DNA from: Sycobia sp. Sy_11
Lineage: Eukaryota > Arthropoda > Insecta > Hymenoptera > Epichrysomallidae
NCBI GenBank assembly: GCA_018907035.1
Contig: JACCIC010000170.1
Coordinates: 1,051,001-1,115,000 of the forward strand
Direction of reading: 5' to 3'
DNA: 64,000 nt
Positions 44,421 through 58,440 of the stretch are shown in pieces; position 1 is the stretch's first letter, and each line of letters begins with the position of its first letter. The position numbers and the translations under genes were made by a program. Under the pieces are notes generated by a model. The model was not told the origin of the DNA and searched no databases. It worked only from the letters and a program-made list of their open reading frames with translations.

Positions 44421-47400
44421 ATGTATATGCGTAATTTTTAATTTTCTCTTTTTTCACTAACTCATGTAACACCATCAATTATGACGTTTATAAACTATCA
44501 TAGCGGTAAAGTAGCATTTCTTTGTTATCTTACTAACTTTTAGTGATTTACTACCCGTTTTAACGTTATAGAATGATAGAATGAGTCATACAAGCAATAT
44601 AGTTTCTCGTATTATCGGCTCTCTTCTAAATCCCAATGAATTTTTCTTATCCTTTTGTAATCATAAAATTATGTCTTCATACGTTGTTTACTATTTATAA
44701 AACTATACTACATGGGATTCCTTTCTCTGTGATACTTTTGTGGTCTTTGCCATGTCTGAATTTCTCTCCTATAATTCCTCTTCAGTGTTGAAGAGGAATC
44801 TTTTGTTACCACAGTTCGTCTCATGATATTAACTAAGCAATCTTTATCAGATGAATTCAAACAAAAACAAAAGTATCTTTACATTGTGGTTGTCGAACTG
44901 AAACATAGGCTTGGAAATTATGTACAACAAATAAATTTATGGAAACTTCGAATTTGATTCATAAAAGTGTTTGTTATGTGCCAGTTGATCAGGGCATTCG
45001 TGGCGCTTGGTTTGAGGGCAGGGGACGAAAAAAATTCCCTTAAATTCTTCTACGCCTGAAATTTCAATATCCTCAGTCAATGAACTCTTATTTTATTTGT
45101 TTGTCTTTTATGCGTTTTCTAAAATTAATTTCGATTTTCTAAGCTCTGTAGAAGCTATACTGTCTGAACTTCCGTCATTATACTATAATCGATTTGCGAT
45201 TTTCTCGACTGGACCGACAAGTATATTGTTTTTTTTCTTTACTATACTTGTAATATAATAGAATGCGCGTTGGACGAGTAGGAAAACTTGTCTCTTGTCG
45301 TCTCGGTTCCAATTTATTTCGTTCAGGGTAATTCGGTTAAATGTATCTCGGTACAACCTTTGAATTTTCGATTATCTCATATCTGCGCAGGAGCGCTCGG
45401 TTCCTCGATTTATCAATGAGTAATAGTTACTATTTTTGCGTTAATTCGCTTAGGTGCAGTTGAAGAATTCCGAGGGTCAAGGCATAGAGTTTAGTTTTCC
45501 AACCCTACGTTACTTTCTCGACACGGCTCACTAAGCCCTTTATCCCATTTACCATTCTAAGTTTCGTTATTCTTACAGGTCAATGTCACTCAAAGGCTGT
45601 ACTTAACAGCACTTGGACTTAGTTTAGATTAAACTAAGAAATGCAAATGTTGTATTACAAATGTATTTAAGAAATTTGTACGAGGAAATTCGAGAATTCG
45701 AATACAAACGCGAATGTCTTTGGCAAGACGAAACTCAAAAGTTAATCAAAAATGTTTTAAGTACAAAACTGAAATAGTTTATCGTAGAAGCATTTTATTT
45801 GGGAGAGGAGCCGGCAAAGCGTAGTTGAGAAAGTCAAAATTGGTCCCGGAGAGTGATCGTGCGTCTATAGCCGGGTGAAGCGAAAGAAAGAGGTGCAGCA
45901 GCAAATAAGAACGAAATCACGTGTCAGCCTTTTACGCATAAGATCGTTGAACTGTAGGTTTTTTTCTTGTATAAAGCTCGAAAGATATGTTGTTTCCCTT
46001 ATCGTTAATGGATTTCGAGATATTTCGCTTCAAATAACGCAATATTTGATTAAGTATTCACAATTCAGTCGAGGAATCCCGCGGTTTTGAAGATCTGCTA
46101 ATGGGGAGATTATTAGAGCATGGCTTCATGGTTGCGATTTTTGGATTACGATTGTTATTAGAATCCGCTAATATAGCACCTTTATAGTTCAATAGGAAAT
46201 GCAAAATTCTTAGCGTCACTTGCTACCGTCTTTATTACACTGAAAAAAAGATCCGTTGGATTCATTTGGGTGACTTTGGTAATGTTGATTTTTAACTTGT
46301 CAAGGTAGCACCATTGTTGACTATAGTTTTAGGTAGTTTCAACACAACTGTTACGTTGATGTATGCAATACATTTTGTTTAGCGTATTTCAGTTAAAACT
46401 ATTTTAGCCATAATGCATATTTTATTTCATCGTTAGTTATATTACCACCCAAGTGAAATACACAAATCTTTTAATTCAAATTAAAAAATGATAATGGACC
46501 GAGAAGTTCCGCTCTTCATTATAGATTAACCAAGTGTCGCATAAATTCATTACTGGCTCTTGTCCCGTCATATTAATTATTATATTAAGATTTATTTATC
46601 CTGTCTCAAGTGAAAATCATGCATTTGATTCGCAAGTTGATCGAAATTTTGGACGTTATATTTATGTAACATCGCCACTTTAATACTCTAATTTTTGTAC
46701 ACTTTATCTTCTATTTTCTCGCATCAAGACTATCGGAAAATAGTTAGCTCTTTTTAAATAATATTGTTGAAAACGAAAGAAATCATTATGGGGTTAGGTT
46801 TATCAATGTAATTTTAGCAATGACTTGGTACGCATTTATATGGATGCAGAAACATTCTCCGACATTGGTTGATACTAATTCGATATTTAGGTAATAAAAC
46901 TCGAGATCGATTGAAAGCTGCGTGAAGTGGATATTTTTATACAAGCCTATTACGAGCATTTTTTTTGTTTCATTTATTTTTGTTTAAAGCCTACTTATAG
47001 CATTCATCATTCCAGTTCTTTTATTAAATGTATCAGAAACAAAGCCGACTCTAACGGATTTCAGTGCGTTTGATTTTAATCGTATCGATAAAGTTGTTAG
47101 TGATTAAACCTGGCGTCACCTTAACCAGGAAAAATGTAATTTTCTAAATTCAGCACGTCTTACCCATACGATATCATAAAGAGTCATTTTATACTTTAAG
47201 AAGAAGTTAAGATGCTGTGAAGCTTCTTGTGATTATATTCTTTCTCATTTCTAATATTGTTTATATTATGTATTATATGCAAGTAATTGCAAATTAACAT
47301 ACCCTGTTTCCTAGAATCACTGGCGCTCAATGACACACGTGTCGCTAAGCAGTGACTGCATTGGTTACTTATTTTTTTTTTGTATTTATTAAATGTTATA

Positions 47401-48987
47401 TTCTCGCAATATTATTCTTTTCTGTTCAAATTTGAACTGACCCAATGCTTTATTATAATATGAATTTCAATAGTTCTACCAATTTACGAGAAAGTCGCAA
47501 TTTTAGTGTATTAGAAGATGGGAAAAAAATATTTTTTTATGTTTTATTTCCTGTCATATATTCAAATATTGTACATATGTATACATGTATGCTTATACAT
47601 GAATTTTAGCATGAGATTTAAATGACTTAGTACGCTATTATATTCTTCATAATAATATCACACACGTGGACTGTTTTCAATGTAATAGTAAGAACTGTTT
47701 TCTTCAATGAAGGATGAGGAATTCGATTAGTTAATTACTATTGTCATCGGTTTAAGCCTTAATCTTCAACTTATACGAATCTTGATAAAAGGTTCTGGTT
47801 GATGTTCTAAATAAATATTGCCTATTTGTTTCAGATCATCACATTTGTTCTTCAAAGCATTATTCTTTTTATGAATCTACGAATTAAAAATGATTACCAA
47901 ATCATCAATTAATAATAAATTAAATACTGATTAATGTTTATGTATGAAAGAAGATAAATAGTTGTTTTTCCATCTACTTTATGGTTTTTATTATATGGTC
48001 CATAGCCTAACAATTATTCTGAATATTTCACCGTTAATACTCGAATTATTGTTAGTTTGTTTCGATTTTTCTTCCTTCATTTGTTTCAAATTTTTTTTAT
48101 CTTCATATGGAATGAATACGAAAAATTTCATACGAAAAATCTTGATTTTTCTTTCCTAATTTATAATTAATATAATAAATGTGGTCGATAAGTCTTAGCA
48201 AATTATGTATAATGTTACAAAAAAATTGTTTAAATTCAAAAGATTTCATTTCGATTTTAAAATATTGATATATTTTAAACATATAACTTTTTTAAAGGAA
48301 GAGTCGGCCATTTTAAAAAATATTACGAATTGTCATTCACAGGAAAACAGTCTACGGCGAATTTTCGATGCGCTCGCGTCGTTTATGCACAATCTTTATT
48401 ATCAGAGTTTGTAATGCTGCATTGTACTTAGACAGCTTATGTTAATAGCATACAGAGACACCAATGTACGTTCACAGTAAATTTATGCTCGTCATCAAGT
48501 CATGTAAAAATAAATTCAAAGCGGATCCCCGTCAATTTTTCTGTTAAACTATTTTTTTTTTTCACGATTATTTTTAGTTTTTATCTTAAATTGCTAAGAG
48601 TAGTTTTTAATTCGCTTACTCGCTTATCCTTGATTTACACTTGTGACTTCATTTTTTATTTGATAATTTCTATCTTTCTCGTTTGTTCATGCTGGTTTTT
48701 TTTATCTACATATGCACTCACACTTGCCTCTCTGGCGTACTCACATTATTAATTATCTGCAGAATTGCACACTAGTCGGTTGTAGCAAAAAATCTTTTGG
48801 ATAAAATAGTTGTTCTCGTTTATTTCTGACTTTTTCTTCCTCTATTTAGCAATTCTACTGTCGGTGATTTTGCATAAATTTTATACTACATTTTTTGCTC
48901 ATTTCTCTTACAACATGAGTTTTAGTATTTCTCTTTTTTTCACAAAGTATTAAGAATTAGTTTAGTGGTAGAATATATATTGAAAAC

Positions 48988-48989
<2 letters not shown>

Positions 48990-49036
<47 letters not shown>
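48990..49036. repeat. (TA)n microsatellite
   Basis: About 47 bp pure TA. Confidence 0.95.
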
Positions 49037-49039
<3 letters not shown>

Positions 49040-51034
49040 CATTAAATTTTGTTTTTGTTTTTGTTTATTTTTTCATTAATTTAAAAAGCTTATATTATAG
49101 TGATATAATCAGTAGCTGATTGTGGTGATTAATTCAAGCGTAGTAGATGCTGCGTTTACATTTCTTGCTGGATGAGTGTGTTTATAATATGTGTATCTGT
49201 CAAGTTTAATGATAATTGTGGTACATTAAATTTTTTAAATTTTATCAATGAGTCCTCGTTACTATTTTTATTCAAGATGTACTATTTTGAACAAGGTAAA
49301 TAAAACATTAGCAATAAAATCTGATTTGTATTATACGGCATTAATTAATAAATTTCAAAGATCGTTAGCCATCAATTATTATCCTTGTGACATTAAATAT
49401 TGTTTGATTATTATGATTAATTGAAAAATTATCCGAGAACAATGAGTGGCAATAAATTAACCACTTTAATTTAATATTTTCTATGACTTCATGTACGCTA
49501 ATAAATGCATACCATCAGTATCTCATTACATTTTACATCGACATAATGCTATTGATTTCATATAGCTTGAAATTTAATTCCTGTGCGTAATAATGTGATA
49601 TTAATAAAATAATTTCTTAACTTATGTGAAAATGTTTTACGTTCTTCCATCCGATAAGTGTGTTGCGAGGTGTGTTGTCTATGGCCTCATTTAAATAAAA
49701 ATTACTGTTAGTAGTAATAGTTAGAAGTAATTGGCTTCTATAACATTTCTATCGCTATCTCTGTTTTCTAAAACCCCAATACAATTCTGTCAGTGCTCAT
49801 GGATTTTATTTTATATTAATAGTCTCTCTGTTGTTGTCTATTTTCTATTGTTTTCAATAGTCTACACTGAATAGATGAAGGAATTTTTCGGTATTATTCG
49901 ATTTCTTATTTTCTTCACTTATCTGATGTATTGAACAGTGTATCAACCGAATGAAAATATTGAATCTAATTTCTATTAATATACTCCTCAGTTATGTGAC
50001 GCATTCCCACTTTTATACAACTGCTAAGTTATTTTTCCATCTAATTTTGAAACTCACTGTTAGATTGAAAAAAAAGAAGATTTATCGCGTTAACTAAAAG
50101 GTTTCTTAAATGTTACTTAAGAGTTAAAGTAACTGACGAGTAAAATCAGTGAGATACCAAATAGTTGGAACTGAATTATATGGTCTAATCTACCGAGTAT
50201 GTAAAAAATGAAAGAGAAATTTTCAGTAGAAACAAGTATCGTTATTCTATCTTCATCACTATTTTTGTAATTAAAGGTCTTCTCACGCTACGTCCCCATA
50301 AGCATCCTCGATGACAGTATTATGCTACTGCGCGTGCGTAACTAAAAAAAAACAACAGTTTGTCCAATGTTTTTGCTTTATGCTTTAGCTGAATTTTTAA
50401 CAAAATCCACGACTCATTAACAATATATCCCCAAGACGTCTTTTGCAGTCTTGGTTAGCACCGGTCTTGACAATTTATTTGATTTAGGATGAGCTGCGAT
50501 GACGGAAATGCTTCACAGAGATTTTCAGAAAAATACTACTGATTGGCGAGCAGTGCCTACAAATGACAATTTGTGAACTCATTAATCTAAAACAATATTT
50601 TGAATTACGTTATAATAATAAGTAGTTATTTCAATTAAATTGGTTTGTAAATAAATTTTGCCATTCTTTCAACGAAATAAGTTGTTCTTTATTAAAATCT
50701 TCATTTACAGACTCCCTCTACATTATTTTTCCTCCGTGTAACAAAAAAAGTTTCTAGTTCGAATTCAGATAAAATATATAGATATTTCATTTTGTATACA
50801 AATATTTTCGGAGTTTAGTCGCATGCATAAAATGTGTCATGATTACATGTATGAGTTAAAAAATATGTATGGATCCTTTGCATAGAGTATAAGTTTATGT
50901 ATAATGAGTATATGTGCAGAGCTAACCGAGGTACATGCGGTTTTCCTTTCAGACCATTCAACAGCCGATTGAGTATCTTGCAACTGGAAAATGCATTCTC
51001 GTATATCAGTAGCATTTTTCTGTGAGACTTTGAT

Positions 51035-51038
<4 letters not shown>

Positions 51039-51088
<50 letters not shown>
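51039..51088. repeat. (TA)n microsatellite
   Basis: About 50 bp pure TA. Confidence 0.95.
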
Positions 51089-51092
<4 letters not shown>

Positions 51093-52729
51093 CCTCAGTG
51101 GGTTTTTATTTTGATTTTACATATTTTACCGGGGTTTGTGTATCCTAGCTTGAAAGTTCACTTTTTATATACGCTCTCTAATAATTGAATTAGCTAAAAT
51201 GACAAGAATGCATATAAGCGCCATTATAATGTAATTTTTATTTAATAGATACTGTATATTTTTTAAGTAATAATAGGACATTTTTTCATTTTCCTTTCAT
51301 TCGTGTCTTTAATATCGTGTAAGTGCAATAGTGTACTGATATAATTTTTTTTTTCATTAAAGATTTGTAAAGCACCTCGAACTGAATTTGAATTGCCAAC
51401 TACATTTTGTATATACTCATAATGTTGTAAAAGTGCGAATTTAAAATCAAACGGAAAATAGACTTTTGCTGTCTTTAATTACTAAGATTATATTTTCTGA
51501 TTTCAAAATTCTAGACTATATTAAAAAGTATGTCTAGTTCAATTTGAACTTCGTCTGTCGAAATTGGCACTTATTTTCAAAGTATCAGAATGACAATTTG
51601 ACAATTTTACGCATTGTCGTTAACGAATGTAATTTAATCGAATCGTGATAAATGTATAGAAAATATAAATATAAGAAGTTAGTTATATAGCATGTAGAAA
51701 AACTCATCAAAAAAGTCAATCTTTCGTTTGATTTTCTCGCCTAGTTCGTTTCTTTTCTCGTCATATATTTTCGCCATCGAAAGTTGTTAGTTCGCTATAC
51801 GACAGAGAACACTTTCTTATATAGATTTATAAAGTGTACAATCTGTATATGTGCACTGTAGTAGTCTGTTGCGTGGCTGTTTTTTCCACTTTCCTTTTCC
51901 CAGCATTCCTAGCGAATCATTATTAATCTTTCAACAGTGATTTCCGTTATATTTATGGTCTACTCAACACGAGAATCCCACGCACGTATATTGAAAATAT
52001 CATCGGATCATGCTGCTGATATTTTCTATCGTCTTTAAAAACAGCTTTTAACAAAATAACGATATTCACCATTCAGTATCGCTATGTTAAATAGTTCCTA
52101 TAAACGCTGTCTAGAAAAATAAGGTTTTTCCATATTTATCATGAATCTCTACTTTTTACATGCTTTAATTCTATATGCGCAAGTCCATATTTATGTTTTT
52201 TTTTATTTTTTTTTTAAAAAAAAAGGATACATCAAGACATTGATATTTGAATGAGCTATTTTACTCTCCCTCCGTACCCTTTTCTCAATTAGGGCCTGTA
52301 CACAAAAAATCTCGTAAGTAACCATAGAGCCTCTCCGATCGGAAAAAGGGATAATATTTTACTTAAGACAAAATCTATCGCTATTATAAAAAACAAAACC
52401 GTGCGCGGGATTCTCGAGGTTGCTGTAGTCACAGTGTATCAATGCATCGAAAAATAACTGACGAGCAAAATGTTATCACTTGTCCCCCGCATTACTATAA
52501 TTCGCTCTGTCGATTGTGCTTTTCGAAATTTTCTGCACCCGTAAGTTTATACAGTTTTTCATCCACACGATTTCACACTCGCACGAAACTAATCAATTCA
52601 TTGATGTGAATTTAGCTAAAGCTATAATAATTTACTAAGTCGCTAGTTATTTTTCAGAATCAATATATATCATTATTTTTTATTTTTATATATTTATAAT
52701 ATATATATATTTATAATATATGTCTTTCA

Positions 52730-52782
52730 ATAATAATAATAATGATAATAATCATCATAATAATAATCATAGTAATAATATG
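52730..52782. repeat. imperfect (AAT)n tract
   Basis: AAT/GAT/CAT trinucleotide run of about 50 bp. Confidence 0.8.
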
Positions 52783-53517
52783 TATAATAGTTAGTTGGTA
52801 CTTTGGTTGAATCTCCGTGTTCATCCCGTGATTTCTCTAATTTCCGACGTTAATTTTATAATAATTCTTTTGTTCCTTCTCGACTCTTTGCATCGCCGTT
52901 CACGTGAAGTAAAAAGAGACGCAAGTCCAGAGTCTAACTCACTCGCCATTGAACCACTTCGCTTCCGACCGTAAACATGAGTTTTTCGTGTTTTGTCCCC
53001 GTTCACCGAGTAAAATAATTTAAGAATCAACTACGTCTTTAGAGTCTTTCGTCATTCGTTCCTTGCTCGTACTCGTACCATCTCAGTTTGCATCTGTCAG
53101 ACTAAGTAATTTAGTAGTATATTATTAAGCTTGACTATTGGGTATAACTAGGTTCCGATGAAGAAAGAGATCAATTATATGACTAGTTGAAGAAAACGTC
53201 TCAGACACTTTTTTTTCGAATCTTCTTTGAGTCTTTTTTTGGTTAGTCTTTGTTCTTTGTATTTGTTAGTTGTTTGTTTTCATTAATTTACGGTAAGTAA
53301 CGTATCACTTTTCGTAAATATAAAGTGAAACGGTAACTTCAAATGAAGAATATATTACAATTCTTCACTTCTCTCTTATACCTGCTTTACACGAATCTTG
53401 CGTAAAAAGCAATTGAATTTGATCTGTGATCATTAAAATAATAATTTTAAATGATGTTACATAAAAGTTTATAGAATCGATTAATGGAAATTTACATATA
53501 ACGAAATTTCTTTCATT

Positions 53518-53519
<2 letters not shown>

Positions 53520-53578
<59 letters not shown>
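53520..53578. repeat. (TA)n microsatellite
   Basis: About 58 bp pure TA. Confidence 0.95.
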
Positions 53579-53585
<7 letters not shown>

Positions 53586-54255
53586 GATAAAAGTATGGGG
53601 AACTGCGATCCTGCGAATAACAAAAGGCCATGTATAGAAAAATTGACAGTCATATGGTAGAAGACTCGAATAAAAGGGCCAAGTGTAATTCGCAAGTGTC
53701 AAGAGCATCGCGGGATGAATCAGACTTTTATGATATTTCCATCAAAGAAAGAACTCAAATTCTCGAGTACATAGATTATTTAGGAAATGCCTTTAGATTA
53801 AATAATATATAGCTTTGCACTCAGAAGAACTTAATGAACACATACAAACAAAATACATCTCGAGCTTTAAATATGGCTCTACTTTTTTCTGTTTCTTTTT
53901 TTATTTACTTACTTATTTTTTTTTTTACTTATTTTTGAATTCTTTTGCGTTTATATTTCTTTACATCACAGCCTATTTGGCATTCCGGGAATCGGCGCGC
54001 TGGACGATCGAGGGATCTCTAACCGATTCAATAATTTAGATCCCAATCCCTCGCTCGAGAAGCTGGACAACGTTCCACAGACGGGCAGACGGACACGACT
54101 AGCTTTTTGTTCTTTCTCTATTGTCCGACAGGCGCGAAATGAGATGAAGCTTCAATACGCGCAAGCCAATTCCATAACGTGTTACACTTTTACTCGGTGA
54201 TCTATAGGGAAAGCTGACTGCTTTCGTCAAAACACATTTCTTGATTAATGTTAAT

Positions 54256-54340
54256 TATATATATATTTATTTATTTATTTATTTAATTATTTATTTATTT
54301 TAATTAATTATCATGTGTATATATATATATATATGTATAT

Positions 54341-54371
<31 letters not shown>
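54256..54371. repeat. (TTTA)n and (TA)n compound repeat
   Basis: TTTA-type units at 54263-54300, then two TA arrays separated by a few bases up to 54371. Confidence 0.85.
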
Positions 54372-54374
<3 letters not shown>

Positions 54375-54599
54375 CAATTCTCAGTCGATCGAGAATGAGA
54401 AAAATTCGGTTTTCGCGATTAGCCTTTCGAGAAGTTGTAATTGTTTTTTTATGCTTTTTTTTGTATTTCCTTTAAGAACCATTGGATTTCTTAATAAAGA
54501 TACTGTATAGAGTGTCCTCCCTTTTCGCGCCGTGGCATTACAAAACCTACATTGTGTATTTTTTTTTCTTTCATCATGCTGTTGCGCAATAAATGTATA

Positions 54600-54604
<5 letters not shown>

Positions 54605-54655
<51 letters not shown>
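54605..54655. repeat. (TA)n microsatellite
   Basis: About 50 bp pure TA. Confidence 0.95.
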
Positions 54656-54657
<2 letters not shown>

Positions 54658-54912
54658 GAATGATTATTATCGATCCAGGCATTATTGAACCACGATCGAC
54701 TCGGCTGCGACGAGCCTTAATTAAGACTCCATAACGTGTTCCGCGGTCGTTCGGTTCCGCGCTCTTTCCCCTTCATACGCGGTTTTAGCGCCCTTCGCAC
54801 ATAATTAACGCGTCGCGTTTTTCCCTTCTGACTAACGTGACTAGAATTGGAGTGGTTTATTCTGCTCACTTTTTTTATTTTCCTTATCCTTCACTGTTTT
54901 AATGGATTTTCT

Positions 54913-54916
<4 letters not shown>

Positions 54917-54976
<60 letters not shown>
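54917..54976. repeat. (TA)n microsatellite
   Basis: About 59 bp pure TA, only 260 bp after the previous array. Confidence 0.95.
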
Positions 54977-54980
<4 letters not shown>

Positions 54981-55590
54981 TACCTGCTTATAATCGAATG
55001 CTGTATTCATTATTCTATACATACGTTCTGCGCAACAGGATCCCCTTTAACTATAAACGAACGCGTCTCTATGCTCTGCCCGGCGAGACTGCGCGATTAT
55101 CTAGAGAATCATCAGTTGGGCATTAGAACCAAATAGAGGCGTTTACATGTTCATAATTACACGATCTCACGGTCAAAATCGATCTAATCTTACTTTTTCT
55201 TTCCTTCATCCAGTAAGTCTTAGAAGTGTTCGAAAGAGTGGCCGGGATAAGAGGGCGCATTAATGCGTCGCGCCACCGCTAGGGTTCGCACGTTTATGGG
55301 AGTCGCAGTCTGCGCAACGCACAAAAAAAACACGGACCGCAAATCCAGTCTCTCTCCTGTCACTTGTCTTAAACGTAGGACTTAAAAGCTAGAAAAGCTC
55401 CCGAGGGACGTTTGTTTTCTTTCTTTAACTTATGTTCATTAAAATTTTTGTATATATATATAATATATTATTCTTCCGCTGTACGTGTGTATGTGCATGT
55501 GTGCACACGCAATGGAGCGTGTCTTTTTTTAAAATATATACCAGTGCGACTTCACGAGAACCGTTGACGGTTCGGACGAGAAAAGTTATT

Positions 55591-55593
<3 letters not shown>

Positions 55594-55640
<47 letters not shown>
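55594..55640. repeat. (CT)n microsatellite
   Basis: About 47 bp pure CT followed by interrupted CTTT units to 55685. Confidence 0.93.
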
Positions 55641-55643
<3 letters not shown>

Positions 55644-56847
55644 TTCTCTCACTTTCTCTCATTCTTTCTCTCTTTCTCTCTTTCTTTGCACAGTTTCCTG
55701 AATTATAATTAAGTATTTTGACTAGCGACGCTTCGAACGCAATAAGCATTACTGTATTTTACGCTTTGTCCTGTTTTTATTTATTCTGCAAACCTTTCGA
55801 CTGTCGGTTTGTCATCCGTTTTCCTTTTTTTTCTTTGGTTTATATATTTAAGTACTTCTCGAACTCTGCCGGATCCATTTTTTCCAACTCCCAGGAGAGT
55901 TTTTTTTCGTTCTCATCCTCAATGCAGTCGTTAGGGGGCGCCAATCCGCTGCCCATTTGATCCTAATGAAAGTTCGCCTTTGCGGCTCGCAGAAGATTTT
56001 TATTCCTCCTTTAATCCTAAAGAATTAACTAACTAGTATACTAGATTTTTACGGTTGAAAGCGTTATAGCGGTGGTTCAAACTCTTCATTCATTATACGC
56101 GAGCATCCAGTGGACTCGTGTTTTCGTGCGATATCTGTAAAAAGAAAAAAAGAAAAATTTCTTTATTCTCTCACCAGGATGATAAGTAAAAAGATTATTT
56201 CGTTTTAATAAAATAGATTTTATTAATTATGTCGTTTTTTTATAAATATAGTCGTTTTGATTGAATAGTAAAGAAGATTGATTCATTTTTTATTCTTCCG
56301 AACAGCGAATCGATTTTGAATTTTTTTGCTTCAGTGAAAACATTTATTGAATTGTGGCTTACACATTATGACTGGTGGTTATAGAATAATAATATAAGCA
56401 AAGAAAAAAGTTATTCATCCGATCAGATTACATCAGTACATCAGTACATATAAATGGTTTTTTGGAATTATTTTGATCGAATCGAGGAACTTAATTACAA
56501 AGTTATTACAGTTTCTAAGTTTCCATCAAATGCAAATATGCGGGTATAAAAATAACGAAAATAGTCATTTTTCATGTATACTCTTGCATAAAACAAATTC
56601 TTTTCAAACCCAATAAATTTTGGGGGGTGGGGTTATGAAACCATATCCCTTAAAACCATAAATATGGAGCATGAATCATATCATCCGAGAGCAAAAAATT
56701 TTTACAATTCAGCCTTCATATTGGGATTTAACGAGCATAAAAATATAGATATGATGCTCATTTTCTATTCGATATACTTGCACAGTTTGGAGATTAATTA
56801 AAGCAAAGTAGATGAATATGTCAAAACTATTAATTCAACCGATTAAA

Positions 56848-56850
<3 letters not shown>

Positions 56851-56903
<53 letters not shown>
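56851..56903. repeat. (TA)n microsatellite 100 bp from the bru3-type stop
   Basis: About 53 bp pure TA beginning 100 bp downstream of the stop codon on the minus strand, so very likely inside the 3'UTR. Confidence 0.95.
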
Positions 56904-56905
<2 letters not shown>

Positions 56906-57002
56906 CTAATAAAGCTCTATTCTGCCAATGAAAATCCGTACTTACTTTGTAGGTTATAACGTATGGCGCGACTCTGCCGGTCTTTCTAAGCTAGGACGTG
57001 GG

Positions 57003-58384
57003 TTAGTACGGCCTGCTTGCATCCTTGGGCCTCTTCAGTTGAACTTTTAATCGTTTCATTCCTATCTGGAAGCCGTTCATCGCTTGGATCGCCGCCTGCG
57101 CGGACGTTTGATTGTCGAACGACACGAAACCTAAAACATTATTGTCGGTTTATTGTAAAAGTTGCCTTTAAGCAATTTTGAATTCTCACGCGATCTTTGA
57201 GCATTAGCTCATCGGACCCGATTAAATTTGCATTATTTATTATCATTAAATTTTCTTTTTGTACTGAAACAGAGTACTGCTTCATTGAAAACAAGATTTC
57301 AATAGTTAAGTTAAAAAACGAAACCTGACGAGAATAATGAAAAATTTAGATGAAAACGTTTTAATTTTAGAAATGATCTGCTTCTACTTATTAGAAATTG
57401 ATCTAAAAATAGTACATTACTTTTTTTTGGTTTTCAAGACCGAGAGGGATAAAGAAAATTCCGATTGTGCAGGGAAATCAAAAAATTTTTCATCGTACGG
57501 TCCAGCATCAATTAGCACAATAGTTATGTCTACTTGTTTACTTTGTTCTCTGATTTGGAAATAAAATTTATTGACGAAATTTTTCCCTCTAGAATTTATC
57601 ATACTTTTTAGAAGTATACTCCCGTAGAGTAGTAATTTCCCGCTCCATCTATTTTCTCATTCAGTTTTTCGCATTAAATCATTTTCAGAAATCGCTACTT
57701 TGCCAATGATTACTCGTAAAATTTCAAAGCCTTATCAAATAAAATGAACAGTCCGTCTTTGGTTATTTATATTCTTGAAATTTTTAAACTATTTTTTTTC
57801 TCAATGAAATCATAAATTTTTTTTTCAGCCAAAATAATACTCAGGAAATTCCTCAGGAAAATTCTAGTTTCTAAAGCGATGCGGCGCCGATGCAGGTTTA
57901 CCGTCTCAAATCCCCCTCTCCCTCTCCCGCCGCCCATGTAAAAGGAGTATACTTCGCACGAGCGGGCCGCGGCGGAGGAGTCGACCAGCTACATAGACAG
58001 TAATCCGATCGGCTCTTAAAGGATGGGTAAAAAAGTTTTAATAAACGCTTTCTTCTCGAAAGTTTCTCCGCGAGAGACCGACCGTGGCCCGATAACGAAG
58101 CCGAGGATTGGAAGTTAAGCAAAGATTCGATTCCCGCGTTTCCTCCCTCTCTCTCCTCCCCTCCTTCCTCCTTTAACCCCTCAATTTCTTCCTTCTTCTT
58201 CGTTTTTTTTTTTTATTGCCACCGCGAACTTTTTTCCGACTCCTTACCAATCATGCGGCGCGGGCCGTCTCGTTTTCCCGTTGCTGAGTTCGCGAAATTA
58301 CGATGGGCATTGCGTTGTATGATTTTTACGCGCTACCGATTGGAATTCATAGGAGAGAGGGAATTTCGATTCAGATAGTGAACT

Positions 58385-58440
<56 letters not shown>

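Noticed and set aside
44196..44441. Ile/Val-rich ORF like a membrane peptide
   Set aside because: Translation of an imperfect (ATT)n tract.
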